DNA from: UBA4971 sp029551185
GTDB taxonomy: Bacteria; Bacillota; SHA-98; UBA4971
Reading direction: 5' to 3'
Assembly (NCBI GenBank): GCA_035593725.1
Contig: DAOSZN010000012.1
Location: 1 to 64,000, forward strand
Length of the DNA: 64,000 nt
The translations under genes and the position numbers were made by a program. Each line of letters begins with the position of its first letter. Positions within the stretch are counted from its first letter, which is position 1. Of the stretch, positions 17,140 through 24,683 are shown piece after piece. The notes under the pieces are model-generated. The model was not told where the DNA came from. It searched no databases and saw nothing but the letters and a program-made list of their open reading frames with translations.

Positions 17140-17454
17140 TCCGTTTAGCTGCTTATCTATGCACAGCATCCTGTGTTATTCCAGTATCTCAGATTCAAGG
17201 AAGGATAATATCCTTCCTTTTTTGCTCCTTCGCCCGGCATGTCTGTTAAGCCGATACGGATCTGAGAGGGCCTTCGGGTGAGACTCCCCTTGGCTACTCG
17301 ACTGAGAGGAATGATGTCAGGGTGACACCTGATCCACCCTACCCGATTTATTCAGTAAGGTGCACTAGAGAGGAATTTCTTGGCTAAACGAGAACATGTA
17401 TGATATCTAATGCAAAACTCATGTTAATACTTTCAATGGATAAGGTCGGTAAAC
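17140..17454 (+). other. recA-recX intergenic region, possibly structured RNA
   Basis: After the recA terminator, about 230 bases hold no credible ORF. They contain short inverted repeats, for example TCAGG-GTGACA-CCTGA and an alternative GGGTG/CACCC pairing around 17319-17341, plus GA-rich segments. I compared the segment by eye with common riboswitch, T-box, 6S and SRP RNA signatures and saw no match. A recX promoter must lie here but I cannot pick a convincing one. Confidence 0.35.
17197..17224 (+). terminator. Intrinsic terminator of recA
   Basis: A perfect 11-bp stem, AAGGAAGGATA and TATCCTTCCTT with a one-base centre, is followed by a run of T residues. It lies 57 bp after the recA stop, so recX is probably transcribed from its own promoter or by readthrough. 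Confidence 0.85.
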
Positions 17455-17919
17455 ATGGAGAAGACTAGAAAAAACGGTACGCAATACGCGCTGCGACTCC
17501 TTACGATAAAGGATCGTACATGTGCGGAGCTTGCCGATAAACTCCGAAGAAAAGGTTTTAACGAGGACGTCACACGCAGTGTCATCGAGGAAATGAAGGG
17601 TTTAGGTTACGTGGATGATAAGAAATACGCTATGCATTTCACGGAGGTACGAGCAACCTATGACTTATTCGGGCCATACCGTATTCGTGTTGAGCTCGAA
17701 AAACGCGGGATACCAAAGGACATGGCTGAAGACGCTCTTCGGTGCATCTTCCAAGAGGGCAGAGAAGAGGCTTCCGCACTGGAACTTGCAAAGCAATGGA
17801 TAACAAAAAAGGGCGCAGATGACAGAGAAAAAGCTTATCGAAGGCTTTACGGGTACTTGGCAAGGCGGGGATTTGCGCCTGATGTCATAAAGGCAACACT
17901 CAGGCAAGTGTTGGAGTAA
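17455..17919 (+). CDS. recX: RecA regulatory protein RecX
   Basis: This 154-residue helical protein of the RecX family binds in the groove of RecA filaments and modulates recombination. Three-helix repeats characteristic of RecX can be seen: ALRLLTIKDRTCAELADKL with KGFNEDVTRSVIEEMKGLGYVDD (repeat 1), a second around FGPYRIRVELEKRGIPKDMAEDAL, and a third with RLYGYLARRGFAPDVIKATL. The length is normal for the family. It is separated from recA by a terminator and 230 bases of unassigned sequence, unlike species where recA and recX are cotranscribed. Confidence 0.9.
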   Translation: MEKTRKNGTQYALRLLTIKDRTCAELADKLRRKGFNEDVTRSVIEEMKGLGYVDDKKYAMHFTEVRATYDLFGPYRIRVELEKRGIPKDMAEDALRCIFQEGREEASALELAKQWITKKGADDREKAYRRLYGYLARRGFAPDVIKATLRQVLE

Positions 17920-17974
17920 GTGATTTGACACCTAAGTAGGGCCACGGGGGCTCGGGCGCCCCTAGGGGTTTACC

Positions 17975-18003
17975 TTGACACTTGTATATCAAAAAGGTAC
18001 AAT
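17975..18003 (+). promoter_or_regulatory. Strong sigma-A promoter for the rny leader
   Basis: TTGACA (17975-17980), a 17-bp spacer and TACAAT (17998-18003): a perfect -35 and five of six -10 bases at ideal spacing, the best promoter in the window. The start of transcription should be near 18010. Confidence 0.88.
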
Positions 18004-18009
18004 AACGAT

Positions 18010-18107
18010 GAATTCCGGTTCCCGCCGGAGATGCGACTCCGGCACTAGACCAAGTGACGATATGATGAGTCTTTTATCTAGTGGCCGAGTTCATGCTCGG
18101 CTTTATT
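18010..18107 (+). ncRNA. Structured leader or small RNA upstream of rny
   Basis: Three hairpins follow each other almost without gaps. H1 has stem GCCGGAG/CTCCGGC with a 6-nt loop (18024-18043). H2 is a longer imperfect hairpin closed by ACTAGA/TCTAGT (18044-18082), with inner pairing of AAGTGAC to GTCTTTT. H3 has stem GCCGAG/CTCGGC (18084-18101) followed by TTTATT. H3 plus the U-rich tail looks like a weak terminator, so the ~100-nt transcript could be a small RNA or an attenuator controlling rny. I do not recognise it as a known riboswitch class. Confidence 0.6.
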
Positions 18108-18130
18108 CATGAGAAGGAGGTGTATACAGT

Positions 18131-19666
18131 ATTGTTGCAAATGCACTAATTGCAATAGCTGCCGTTGTGATCGGCTTCGCAGTTGGCTATTTTACCAGGA
18201 GAATTCTTGCTGAAGCGAAAATCGGTTCCGTGGAGCAAGCTGCCAAGAAAATAGTTGAGGAGGCAGAAAAGGAGGCTGAAGCAGCCAGACGAGAGATTCT
18301 CCTGGAAGCTAAGGAAGAAGCGCATCGTCTTCGTAATGAGATTGAACAAGAAAGCCGTGCACGACGAGCAGAACTCCAAAGAAATGAAAGACGGCTTTTT
18401 CAGAAAGAAGAAAGTCTCGATCGTAAAGCAGAGACTATTGAACGGAAAGAAGAAGCCATAAACAGAAGAGAGAAAGAACTTGACGAAATCAGGAATGAAC
18501 TTACCGCGGTTTATGAAGAACAAAGAGCTGAACTTGAAAGAGTGTCAGGGTTATCTTCAGATGAAGCCCGGGAACTTCTTCTGAAAAACATTGAAGATGA
18601 ACTTCGCCATGAAGCGGCAATAATGATACGTGATATCGAAGCGCAAACCAAAGAAGAAGCGGATCGAAAAGCAAGGGAAATTATTGCTACTGCAATCCAA
18701 CGTTATGCAGCGGATCATGTGGCTGAAACCAGCGTGTCTGTGGTAGCACTTCCCAACGATGAGATGAAAGGAAGAATCATCGGAAGGGAAGGGAGAAATA
18801 TAAGAGCCCTCGAGACTCTTACCGGAGTCGATCTTATCATTGACGATACCCCGGAGGCAGTGATTTTGTCTGCCTTTGACCCGGTCAGGCGTGAGGTAGC
18901 TAAAATAGCGTTGGAGAAGCTCATTAATGACGGGCGAATCCACCCGGCAAGAATTGAAGAAATGGTGGAGAAAGCACAAAAAGAAGTTGATAAGATAATA
19001 AAAGAAGAAGGGGAAGGCGCAGCTATTGAAGTGGGAGTTCATGGCCTTAACCCTGATCTCATTCGGTTGCTTGGAAGACTGAAATTCCGATCCAGTTTCG
19101 GGCAAAATGTGCTGAAGCACTCCATCGAAGTAGCTTATCTTGCAGCAGGCATGGCAGCTGAACTGGGCGCCAATGTCATGGTGGCAAAACGCGCCGGTCT
19201 TCTCCATGATATCGGCAAAGCCGTTGACCATGAAGTTGAGGGACCGCATGTGCAAATAGGGGTGGATATCGCACGAAAATATAAGGAATCCCCTGAAGTA
19301 ATTCATGCAATTGCTGCTCACCATGGTGATGAAGAAGCCCGTACAATCGAAGCTGTTCTTGTTCAAGCTGCAGACGCGGTATCTGCAGCGCGCCCGGGCG
19401 CCAGGCGCGAAACCCTGGAAGCGTATATGAAGCGTCTGGCCAGATTAGAAGAAGTTGCAGACTCCTTTGAAGGAGTTGAGAAGTCCTTCGCAATTCAGGC
19501 CGGTCGGGAAATACGGATAATGGTAAAACCTGATAAGATTGATGACTTAGCAGCCGTCCGACTTGCAAGAGACATTGTCTCAAAGATTGAAAAGGAGTTA
19601 GATTACCCCGGGCAGATTAAGGTCACTGTAATTCGTGAGACCCGAGTGGTGGATTACGCAAAATAA
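18131..19666 (+). CDS. rny: Ribonuclease Y, apparent ATT start
   Basis: RNase Y is a membrane-anchored endoribonuclease that initiates mRNA decay. The 511-residue product has an N-terminal membrane helix (~4-22) and a long charged coiled coil (~25-200). A KH domain follows (DEMKGRIIGREGRNIRALE), then an HD domain (KHSIEVAYLAAGMA, GLLHDIGKAVDHEVEG). The end matches the family (VTVIRETRVVDYAK). ATG, GTG and TTG are absent between the in-frame TGA at 18110 and GTG 18167. Starting at GTG 18167 would remove half of the membrane helix and leave the strong AAGGAGG at 18114-18120 unused. ATT 18131, 10 bases after that site, restores a normal N terminus. Confidence 0.9.
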   Translation: MVANALIAIAAVVIGFAVGYFTRRILAEAKIGSVEQAAKKIVEEAEKEAEAARREILLEAKEEAHRLRNEIEQESRARRAELQRNERRLFQKEESLDRKAETIERKEEAINRREKELDEIRNELTAVYEEQRAELERVSGLSSDEARELLLKNIEDELRHEAAIMIRDIEAQTKEEADRKAREIIATAIQRYAADHVAETSVSVVALPNDEMKGRIIGREGRNIRALETLTGVDLIIDDTPEAVILSAFDPVRREVAKIALEKLINDGRIHPARIEEMVEKAQKEVDKIIKEEGEGAAIEVGVHGLNPDLIRLLGRLKFRSSFGQNVLKHSIEVAYLAAGMAAELGANVMVAKRAGLLHDIGKAVDHEVEGPHVQIGVDIARKYKESPEVIHAIAAHHGDEEARTIEAVLVQAADAVSAARPGARRETLEAYMKRLARLEEVADSFEGVEKSFAIQAGREIRIMVKPDKIDDLAAVRLARDIVSKIEKELDYPGQIKVTVIRETRVVDYAK

Positions 19667-19680
19667 AACAACATTAGGAG

Positions 19681-19705
19681 TTGGGGCGAGCGAAGCTCGC
19701 CCCAA
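19681..19705 (+). terminator. Perfect 11-bp hairpin after rny
   Basis: TTGGGGCGAGC and GCTCGCCCCAA are separated by GAA. The stem starts 14 bp after the rny stop and is very stable, but no T-run follows. It may be a weak or factor-dependent terminator, or a 3'-end stabiliser of the rny transcript. Confidence 0.5.
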
Positions 19706-19800
19706 TAAGGTATCTCGTACTTGACTTAGCAGGAGTTTTTGCCCCTATGGCGAATTCTCAGTTGAGCTGCAAGGGCAGGTCGCAAGGAGGGGTGGTCACA

Positions 19801-20358
19801 GTGGATGACGCAAGCAATCAATTGGAAATAATTTCCGACAGCACAGCAAACAGTGTAAGCCTTCTCATTTCCATACTGGTGCGCTATCCCGAAATAGCGA
19901 CGGTGAACTTCGTTCCGGAAGGCAAGATCCTTAAGTTCACATTCATGACATCATCTTCTATTTCTGACCAATTGTGGAATGCTTTTTGCCAAAAACTCTT
20001 TGAAAGTGTAGAAGTGTACGCCTCCTTAGTCCATAGAGGAACTCCAAGAATTAAAGCCGAGCGACTGTCGTATGACTGCGTGTCAATTGTGGAAATATCG
20101 CGGGACGTAGCCACACTGACTCAAGAAGAGATTTCTCTCATAATCGAGCTTGCAAGACACGCGTTGGGATCTGAACTTATAACTGAAGTAAGCAGCAACG
20201 ACGACGAATTCGAAGAAGAATTGGTATATCAAGACGAAATGATCGAGACTATGCTTGACGACTTAAGAGAGTCTGTACAGCAAAGAAAGCTCATCGGGTT
20301 TCGCGAAGAAGGACGCGTTCTTGTCTTTAATAAGCAAACTGAACGAACAAAACCTTAA
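19801..20358 (+). CDS. Unknown conserved-context protein between rny and ymdB
   Basis: I do not recognise this 185-residue protein. It is predicted soluble and acidic, with no signal peptide or membrane helix. An alpha/beta N-terminal part (~1-125) is followed by a very acidic stretch (NDDEFEEELVYQDEMIETMLDDL) and a short basic C-terminal region. GTG 19801 follows AAGGAGG by 9 bp; the frame is open further upstream to about 19681, but that part overlaps the post-rny hairpin and has no ribosome binding site. It sits between rny and ymdB, which are usually adjacent in Bacillota, and ends 19 bp before ymdB, so it is probably cotranscribed with it. Confidence 0.65.
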   Translation: MDDASNQLEIISDSTANSVSLLISILVRYPEIATVNFVPEGKILKFTFMTSSSISDQLWNAFCQKLFESVEVYASLVHRGTPRIKAERLSYDCVSIVEISRDVATLTQEEISLIIELARHALGSELITEVSSNDDEFEEELVYQDEMIETMLDDLRESVQQRKLIGFREEGRVLVFNKQTERTKP

Positions 20359-20377
20359 GACTTAAGGAGGACGCCGG

Positions 20378-21163
20378 TTGAATCTTATTTTTATAGGCGA
20401 TATCGTAGGCAGACCCGGGCGCCGTGCAGTGAAGACTGTTTTACCTGAACTCGTACATACTTACAAGCCTGACGCTATAATAGCTAACGGGGAAAACGCA
20501 GCGGGAGGCCTTGGGCTTACTCAAGATACGGCTGAAGAGTTGCTAAACCTCGGAATTACAGTTCTGACAACCGGGAACCATGTCTGGAAGAAGAAGGAGT
20601 TCTATAGGTTCCTTGAAGATAATATGCGCGTTTTACGCCCTGCCAATTACCCGCCTGGGGCTCCGGGCAAGGGAGCTACAGTCATACAGTTGGCAAATGG
20701 AACGAGACTCGGTGTTGTTAACTTGATTGGCCGGGTCTTTATGTCTCCTCTGGATTGTCCTTTTCGAGTCGCAGATTCCATCGTCACTGAGCTCGAAGAG
20801 AAATGTGATTTGATCGTAGTGGACTTTCATGCTGAGGCCACATCAGAGAAAATTGCTATGGGCTGGTTCTTAGATGGAAGAGTAGCGTGTGTTGTCGGGA
20901 CACACACCCATGTCCAGACTGCAGATGAAAGAATTCTTCCAGGAGGCACAGGGTACATATCTGACTTAGGCATGACAGGCCCGATAGACTCCGTGCTAGG
21001 AGTAAAAACTGATATTATTATAGACCGGTTCCTCAAAGGATTACCAAAGCAGTTTCAAATTGCGCAAGGTCCGACTGAACTGTGTGGGGTGGCGGTCACA
21101 GTCGATGAAAGCACCGGTAGGGCCAAAGCAATTAATAGGATCAAGGAAGCGGCTCTTCTTTGA
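20378..21163 (+). CDS. ymdB: YmdB-family metallophosphoesterase
   Basis: The 261-residue protein belongs to the TIGR00282/YmdB family of calcineurin-like phosphoesterases, which hydrolyse 2',3'-cyclic nucleotides and in B. subtilis influence biofilm and motility switching. Metal-ligand motifs are intact: FIGDIVGRPGR, NGENAAGG, TTGNHVWKKKE, DFHAEATSEK and VGTHTHVQTADERIL. A TTG start at 20378 follows AAGGAGG. The rny-ymdB-spoVS order seen here (with one extra gene) is the standard Bacillota order. Confidence 0.95.
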   Translation: MNLIFIGDIVGRPGRRAVKTVLPELVHTYKPDAIIANGENAAGGLGLTQDTAEELLNLGITVLTTGNHVWKKKEFYRFLEDNMRVLRPANYPPGAPGKGATVIQLANGTRLGVVNLIGRVFMSPLDCPFRVADSIVTELEEKCDLIVVDFHAEATSEKIAMGWFLDGRVACVVGTHTHVQTADERILPGGTGYISDLGMTGPIDSVLGVKTDIIIDRFLKGLPKQFQIAQGPTELCGVAVTVDESTGRAKAINRIKEAALL

Positions 21164-21329
21164 TATTAACCTACTGACAGCCTTTCCAATGCCGGTGCAG
21201 GCTTTCTATTCCATCCGGGCAATTCACGTCTTTTGCATTTTATATAAGAATATGGCAGGAAAATAATACCTTGATATCTAATACTTCATCCAAAACCGGC
21301 ATTCTCGACCATACAAGGAGGAATTTGCT

Positions 21330-21590
21330 ATGGAAGTCCTCAAGGTGTCAGCAAAGTCGAATCCCAATTCCGTGGCAGGAGCGTTGGCGGGAGTTGTAAG
21401 AGAACGGGGAAGCGCTGAGGTTCAGGCAGTGGGCGCAGCTGCACTGAATCAGGCTGTCAAGGCAGTTGCAATTGCCAGAGGGTTCGTGGCGCCGAGTGGG
21501 ATAGATCTGGTAATGGTTCCCGCATTTACTGATGTGCAAATCGACGGGGAAGAAAGGACTGCTATTAAGTTAATTGTGCAGCCAAGGTAA
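21330..21590 (+). CDS. spoVS: Stage V sporulation protein S
   Basis: The 86-residue Alba-fold protein matches SpoVS along its full length (MEVLKVSAKSNPNSVAGALAG; AVGAAALNQAVKAVAIARGFVAPSG; IDGEERTAIKLIVQPR). In B. subtilis it is needed for spore coat assembly and influences septation; it may bind nucleic acid. ATG 21330 follows AAGGAGG. An AGGAAAAT at 21257-21264 resembles a sigma-H -35 element, but no matching -10 is evident. Confidence 0.97.
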   Translation: MEVLKVSAKSNPNSVAGALAGVVRERGSAEVQAVGAAALNQAVKAVAIARGFVAPSGIDLVMVPAFTDVQIDGEERTAIKLIVQPR

Positions 21591-21722
21591 AATCACAAGA
21601 AATACTAAATGGTCATGGATGCCGAAAGCGGATGAATATACCTAGAGGTATTATGCGGGTCAAAGGCGAAGACTCTTTCCGACAAGTGGGGGGGGTGGAC
21701 CGGAAAAAGAGGTGTCAAGCAA

Positions 21723-22265
21723 GTGGTTAGAGGCGAAAAGACTGTACTTCGTCCGCTTAATGACGCCGATATCGAAGTCATATGTCAGTGGGAAGCGGAT
21801 CAGCATATTGCCACTGCAGCATTTGAACATACCGATAGGCGTCTTTCGGTAAGCGAGGAATACATGTCTCGGGTACATGCCCGCACCACAAGGATGTTCG
21901 CGATAGAAGCGAAAGACGGTGTACTGATCGGAGACATTGGCCTTGTGGAAATCAACTGGCGTAGAGGTGAAGCTGAACTCGTGGTTCGTATAGGGCACCC
22001 GGAATACCTTGGCAAAGGCTATGGGCATGACGCAGTTTCATCCCTCTTGGGCCATATGTTTTCCACTACAAAGCTGGACCGGGTTTACCTCCGAGTGCTG
22101 GCAGACAACGTACCGGCAGTAAAGTGCTTTGAAAAATGTGGATTCAAGAAGAATTGGGTAATGACAAGGCAAATCACAAGGGAACAACCTCCCAAAAAGC
22201 TGTTTCTGATGGTAATTGAAAGAGACGGTAGAGATAGCGAAATCGGTTCAAACAAGGCATCATAA
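21723..22265 (+). CDS. GNAT-family N-acetyltransferase (RimJ/RimL type)
   Basis: This is a 180-residue GNAT acetyltransferase of the RimJ/RimL/SpeG-like group. The N-terminal VLRPLNDADIEVICQWE block, the central IGDIGLVEINWRRGEAELVVRIG strand pair and the acetyl-CoA loop (GHPEYLGKGYGHDAV) are clear, followed by LDRVYLRVLADNVPAVKCFEKCGFK. The acceptor cannot be predicted; proteins, polyamines and antibiotics are all modified by relatives. GTG 21723 has an AGAGGTG site 8 bp upstream. It stands alone between spoVS and the division cluster. A near-palindrome, ATACCTAGAGGTAT (21638-21651), lies upstream. Confidence 0.85.
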   Translation: MVRGEKTVLRPLNDADIEVICQWEADQHIATAAFEHTDRRLSVSEEYMSRVHARTTRMFAIEAKDGVLIGDIGLVEINWRRGEAELVVRIGHPEYLGKGYGHDAVSSLLGHMFSTTKLDRVYLRVLADNVPAVKCFEKCGFKKNWVMTRQITREQPPKKLFLMVIERDGRDSEIGSNKAS

Positions 22266-22696
22266 TACATAACAGGAGTTTTCAATCAGGTAGAAGGCTG
22301 GTCGTTAGTCTGCCGGTCTCCTACCTGATTGATTTTCATGTATTTCCCTATCGAATGGTGCGCTTTCTGTGTCTTCAGTACCGCCTCGGTGATTGCGTCC
22401 GGAACAACCCCGTTTCTCCTGCTTATTACCATCTCATACCGAACAGAACCTCTTTCCAGAGAACTCCTGAGACAATCCTATAAGAGAACACTTCTCATTC
22501 GCCGGGACTATCAGCGCCATACAGGCGTCACCAGTCGAAATGCTTGTCTAGATAGAATGTGATGACCACGATTATTGTATTGTTTTGACAGATTAACCGG
22601 CCTACACAAACTGCAAAAAAGTCTTCATTCAGAAGAAGGAATTCACAGATAAATATAGAAGAGAATTGTTACCAATGTGGGACAAAGTGGGGAGAA
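22266..22696. other. Noncoding region before the division cluster
   Basis: This 430-base stretch has no convincing gene. A 77-codon open frame at 22329-22562 lacks a ribosome binding site and recognisable composition. A 10-bp perfect inverted repeat AATCAGGTAG/CTACCTGATT (22284-22293 and 22321-22330) with a 27-base loop follows the acetyltransferase and may end its transcript. TTGACA at 22585-22590 is a candidate -35 for mraZ, with only a poor -10 (CAAACT, 16 bp downstream). Confidence 0.4.
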
Positions 22697-22701
22697 GTGG
22701 T
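22677..22701 (+). promoter_or_regulatory. MraZ operator: three 10-bp-spaced GTGGG-type repeats
   Basis: GTGGG (22677-22681), GTGGG (22687-22691) and GTGGT (22697-22701) recur every 10 bp. This is the arrangement described for MraZ sites (TGGGN repeats separated by 5 bp). The third copy coincides with the mraZ start codons. Confidence 0.8.
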
Positions 22702-23203
22702 GAATCCAGAGATTCCTATGTTCATCGGAACCTATGAACATACTATCGACGATAAAGGCAGACTGGCTATCCCTGCAAAATTCAGAGATGGGCTTGGAGA
22801 CCGCTTTTTTGCCACCAGAGGGTTGGATAAATGCCTATTCATATTCCCAAAGAATGAATGGGAAAGACAGCTTGCTGAATTTGCAAAACTCCCCCTTACA
22901 ATGCGGGATGCAAGAGCATATAGCAGATTATTCTTCTCGGGAGCATGTGAATGCGAACTGGATAAGCAAGGCCGAATTAATATTCCCGCCTATCTCAGAG
23001 AATACGCCGGACTTGCCAAAGAAGCGATAGTAATCGGTGTCATGACGAGAGTTGAGATCTGGAGTCAAGAGGTATGGATGGGTTACTCAAGCGAAGCAGA
23101 GGAATCCTATGAAGAGATAGCGGAGAAGCTGTCTCATGGCGGCGAGAGTCGTAAATCAAATAGACAGGCTGATGACGCAGATGAAACCAAATGCCAAAGA
23201 TGA
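22700..23203 (+). CDS. mraZ: Division/cell wall cluster transcriptional regulator MraZ
   Basis: This ~167-residue AbrB-fold protein has two MraZ repeats, each with the D-x-K-G-R core: HTIDDKGRLAIPAKFR near the start and CELDKQGRINIPAYLREYAGL in the second half. MraZ forms ring-like oligomers and binds repeated TGGG-type sites in front of its own operon. Tandem GTG codons at 22697 and 22700 compete for the start; GTG 22700 is better spaced from GGGGAG, and ATG 22718 (MFIGTYEH) is a further option. The C-terminal tail is extended and overlaps rsmH. Confidence 0.93.
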   Translation: MNPEIPMFIGTYEHTIDDKGRLAIPAKFRDGLGDRFFATRGLDKCLFIFPKNEWERQLAEFAKLPLTMRDARAYSRLFFSGACECELDKQGRINIPAYLREYAGLAKEAIVIGVMTRVEIWSQEVWMGYSSEAEESYEEIAEKLSHGGESRKSNRQADDADETKCQR

Positions 23204-24095
23204 ATATCATACGCCTGTGATGTCAGACGAGGTAGTCTGGTTAATACATCCTAGGCCGGGCGGAGTCTACATTGACTGTACCCTGGGAAGCGGGGGACAT
23301 GCCCTCGGCTTGTTGGAATTCGCCGGCGCCGGAGCTCAAGTTATAGGGATCGACAGAGACCAAGATGCGATCTCAGCTGCGAAGGAAAGATTGAACATCT
23401 TTCGTGATACAGTCACTTTTGTGCACGGAAACTTCAGCGACTTACAGGATATTGTGAAGAACCTTGGGATTTTGAAAGCAGACGGAATCCTGTTCGATCT
23501 CGGAGTTTCCAGCCACCAATTGGATGAGGCTGAAAGAGGCTTCTCATACATGGAAGACGGACCTCTTGACATGAGAATGGGGCAAGAAGCAGGACCGTCT
23601 GCCAAAGACCTTATAAACACCCTGTCAGCCGAAGAAATCGCATCCATACTTAAGACTTACGGTGAAGAACGCTGGGCAGATCGTATAGCGGAATTCATAG
23701 TAAAGCGGCGTGATAAGGCGCCGGTGACTACAACCGGTGAACTTGCAGATATTGTTAAAGCTGCTATACCGGCAAAGGCCAGAAGATCCGGCCCTCATCC
23801 TGCACGTCGCACATTTCAAGCTCTTAGGATTGCAGTAAACCAAGAGCTGGACAATCTACACGCAGGCTTGGATCAAGCCATAAGAATCCTTCGTTCAGGG
23901 GGACGACTTGTGGTTATCTCTTACCACTCCTTGGAAGACCGGATTGTAAAGACGACATTTCTTAAGATGTCCAGCCCGAAGGGTCAAGACAGTCTTCGAA
24001 TCTTAACTAAGAAACCCATAGTCCCATGTATGGAGGAGATTATTGCTAATCCCAGGTCCCGGAGCGCAAAGCTTAGAGCAGCAGAAAAGTTCTAA
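23136..24095 (+). CDS. rsmH: 16S rRNA C1402 N4-methyltransferase RsmH
   Basis: This 319-residue SAM-dependent enzyme methylates N4 of cytidine 1402 in the 30S P site. Motifs: HTPVMSDEVVWLI, IDCTLGSGGHALGLLE (SAM loop), GIDRDQDA, ILFDLGVSSHQLDEAERGFSYMEDGPLDMRM, and LVVISYHSLEDRIVK. ATG 23136 has a GGAGAAG site and overlaps mraZ by 68 bp. ATGs at 23172 or 23181 would give the more usual short N terminus but lack good sites, so the exact start is open. It is second in the division cluster, as usual. Confidence 0.94.
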   Translation: MAARVVNQIDRLMTQMKPNAKDEYHTPVMSDEVVWLIHPRPGGVYIDCTLGSGGHALGLLEFAGAGAQVIGIDRDQDAISAAKERLNIFRDTVTFVHGNFSDLQDIVKNLGILKADGILFDLGVSSHQLDEAERGFSYMEDGPLDMRMGQEAGPSAKDLINTLSAEEIASILKTYGEERWADRIAEFIVKRRDKAPVTTTGELADIVKAAIPAKARRSGPHPARRTFQALRIAVNQELDNLHAGLDQAIRILRSGGRLVVISYHSLEDRIVKTTFLKMSSPKGQDSLRILTKKPIVPCMEEIIANPRSRSAKLRAAEKF

Positions 24096-24117
24096 GCGAC
24101 TTGGGGAGGGAATACAG

Positions 24118-24660
24118 ATGGTACCAGCGACAGCTAAGCCTTTACCGAAAGCAAAAAAAGGAACTAAGCAAACTCAACGAAAACCCAAAGAGACCTGCAA
24201 AGAGCCGAAAAGAACTGCAGGTCTGGGCAAGCGAATGCTTACAGCAATACTCGTTACCGGACTTCTTATCGGAAGTTTGGCGCTACGAGCTCAAGTGCTT
24301 GATGCAGGTTACGAGTTGCACACTCTTGAGCATCTGCTTGCAGCCACTCAGACGAAATACGATCGACTCAGTTTATCAATAGCCCAGTTAAGCTCACTTA
24401 CAAGGATTGAAAGGGACGCTATGGTATCTCTTGGTATGACAAAACCCGAGAAGACTGAATTCATCATGGTAGCGTCTGTGACTAATCGCCCCCCTTTGGC
24501 TGATGATTCTCACAGAGAAGTCTCTCGGAAACCTTCAGGCCTGGCGACGCAGATCTCAGCTCGAACTGAGGATATCCTCATAGGCCTTATTTCACCTTTT
24601 GTCGCCAGATGGTTCTACGATATTCCCAAGAACGACCATCCAAGAGTCAGGCCTAAATAG
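24118..24660 (+). CDS. ftsL: FtsL-like division protein
   Basis: The 180-residue protein has FtsL topology: a very basic cytoplasmic N terminus (~1-40), one transmembrane helix (~42-62, MLTAILVTGLLIGSLAL), then a heptad-like segment (~65-100) and a Ser/Arg-rich tail. FtsL forms a complex with DivIC/FtsB and DivIB/FtsQ to activate septal synthesis. Sequence conservation in this family is poor, and the call depends mainly on topology and on the position between rsmH and the penicillin-binding protein. The tail is longer than in most FtsL proteins. ATG 24118 follows GGGGAGGG. Confidence 0.75.
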   Translation: MVPATAKPLPKAKKGTKQTQRKPKETCKEPKRTAGLGKRMLTAILVTGLLIGSLALRAQVLDAGYELHTLEHLLAATQTKYDRLSLSIAQLSSLTRIERDAMVSLGMTKPEKTEFIMVASVTNRPPLADDSHREVSRKPSGLATQISARTEDILIGLISPFVARWFYDIPKNDHPRVRPK

Positions 24661-24683
24661 ACTATTAAGGCAGGGAACAGTCT

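Noticed and set aside
17225..17400. T-box, TPP-type riboswitch, 6S or SRP RNA between recA and recX
   Set aside because: None of their conserved core sequences could be found by eye; only generic short stems are present.
18024..18101. Hammerhead-type ribozyme in the rny leader
   Set aside because: A GATGAG is present in the second hairpin, but the CUGANGA and GAAA core elements and the three-way junction are missing.
18109..18213. Short Cys-rich reading frame starting at ATG 18109
   Set aside because: It overlaps the rny ribosome binding site and coding region in another frame and has no site of its own; the cysteines come from reading the rny codons out of frame.
18557..19366. 269-codon open frame on the minus strand
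   Set aside because: It lies entirely antisense to rny, whose KH and HD domains are unmistakable; the translation shows no family motif and no ribosome binding site.
22329..22562. 77-codon plus-strand frame before mraZ
   Set aside because: No ribosome binding site, odd composition and no recognisable motif; treated as noncoding.
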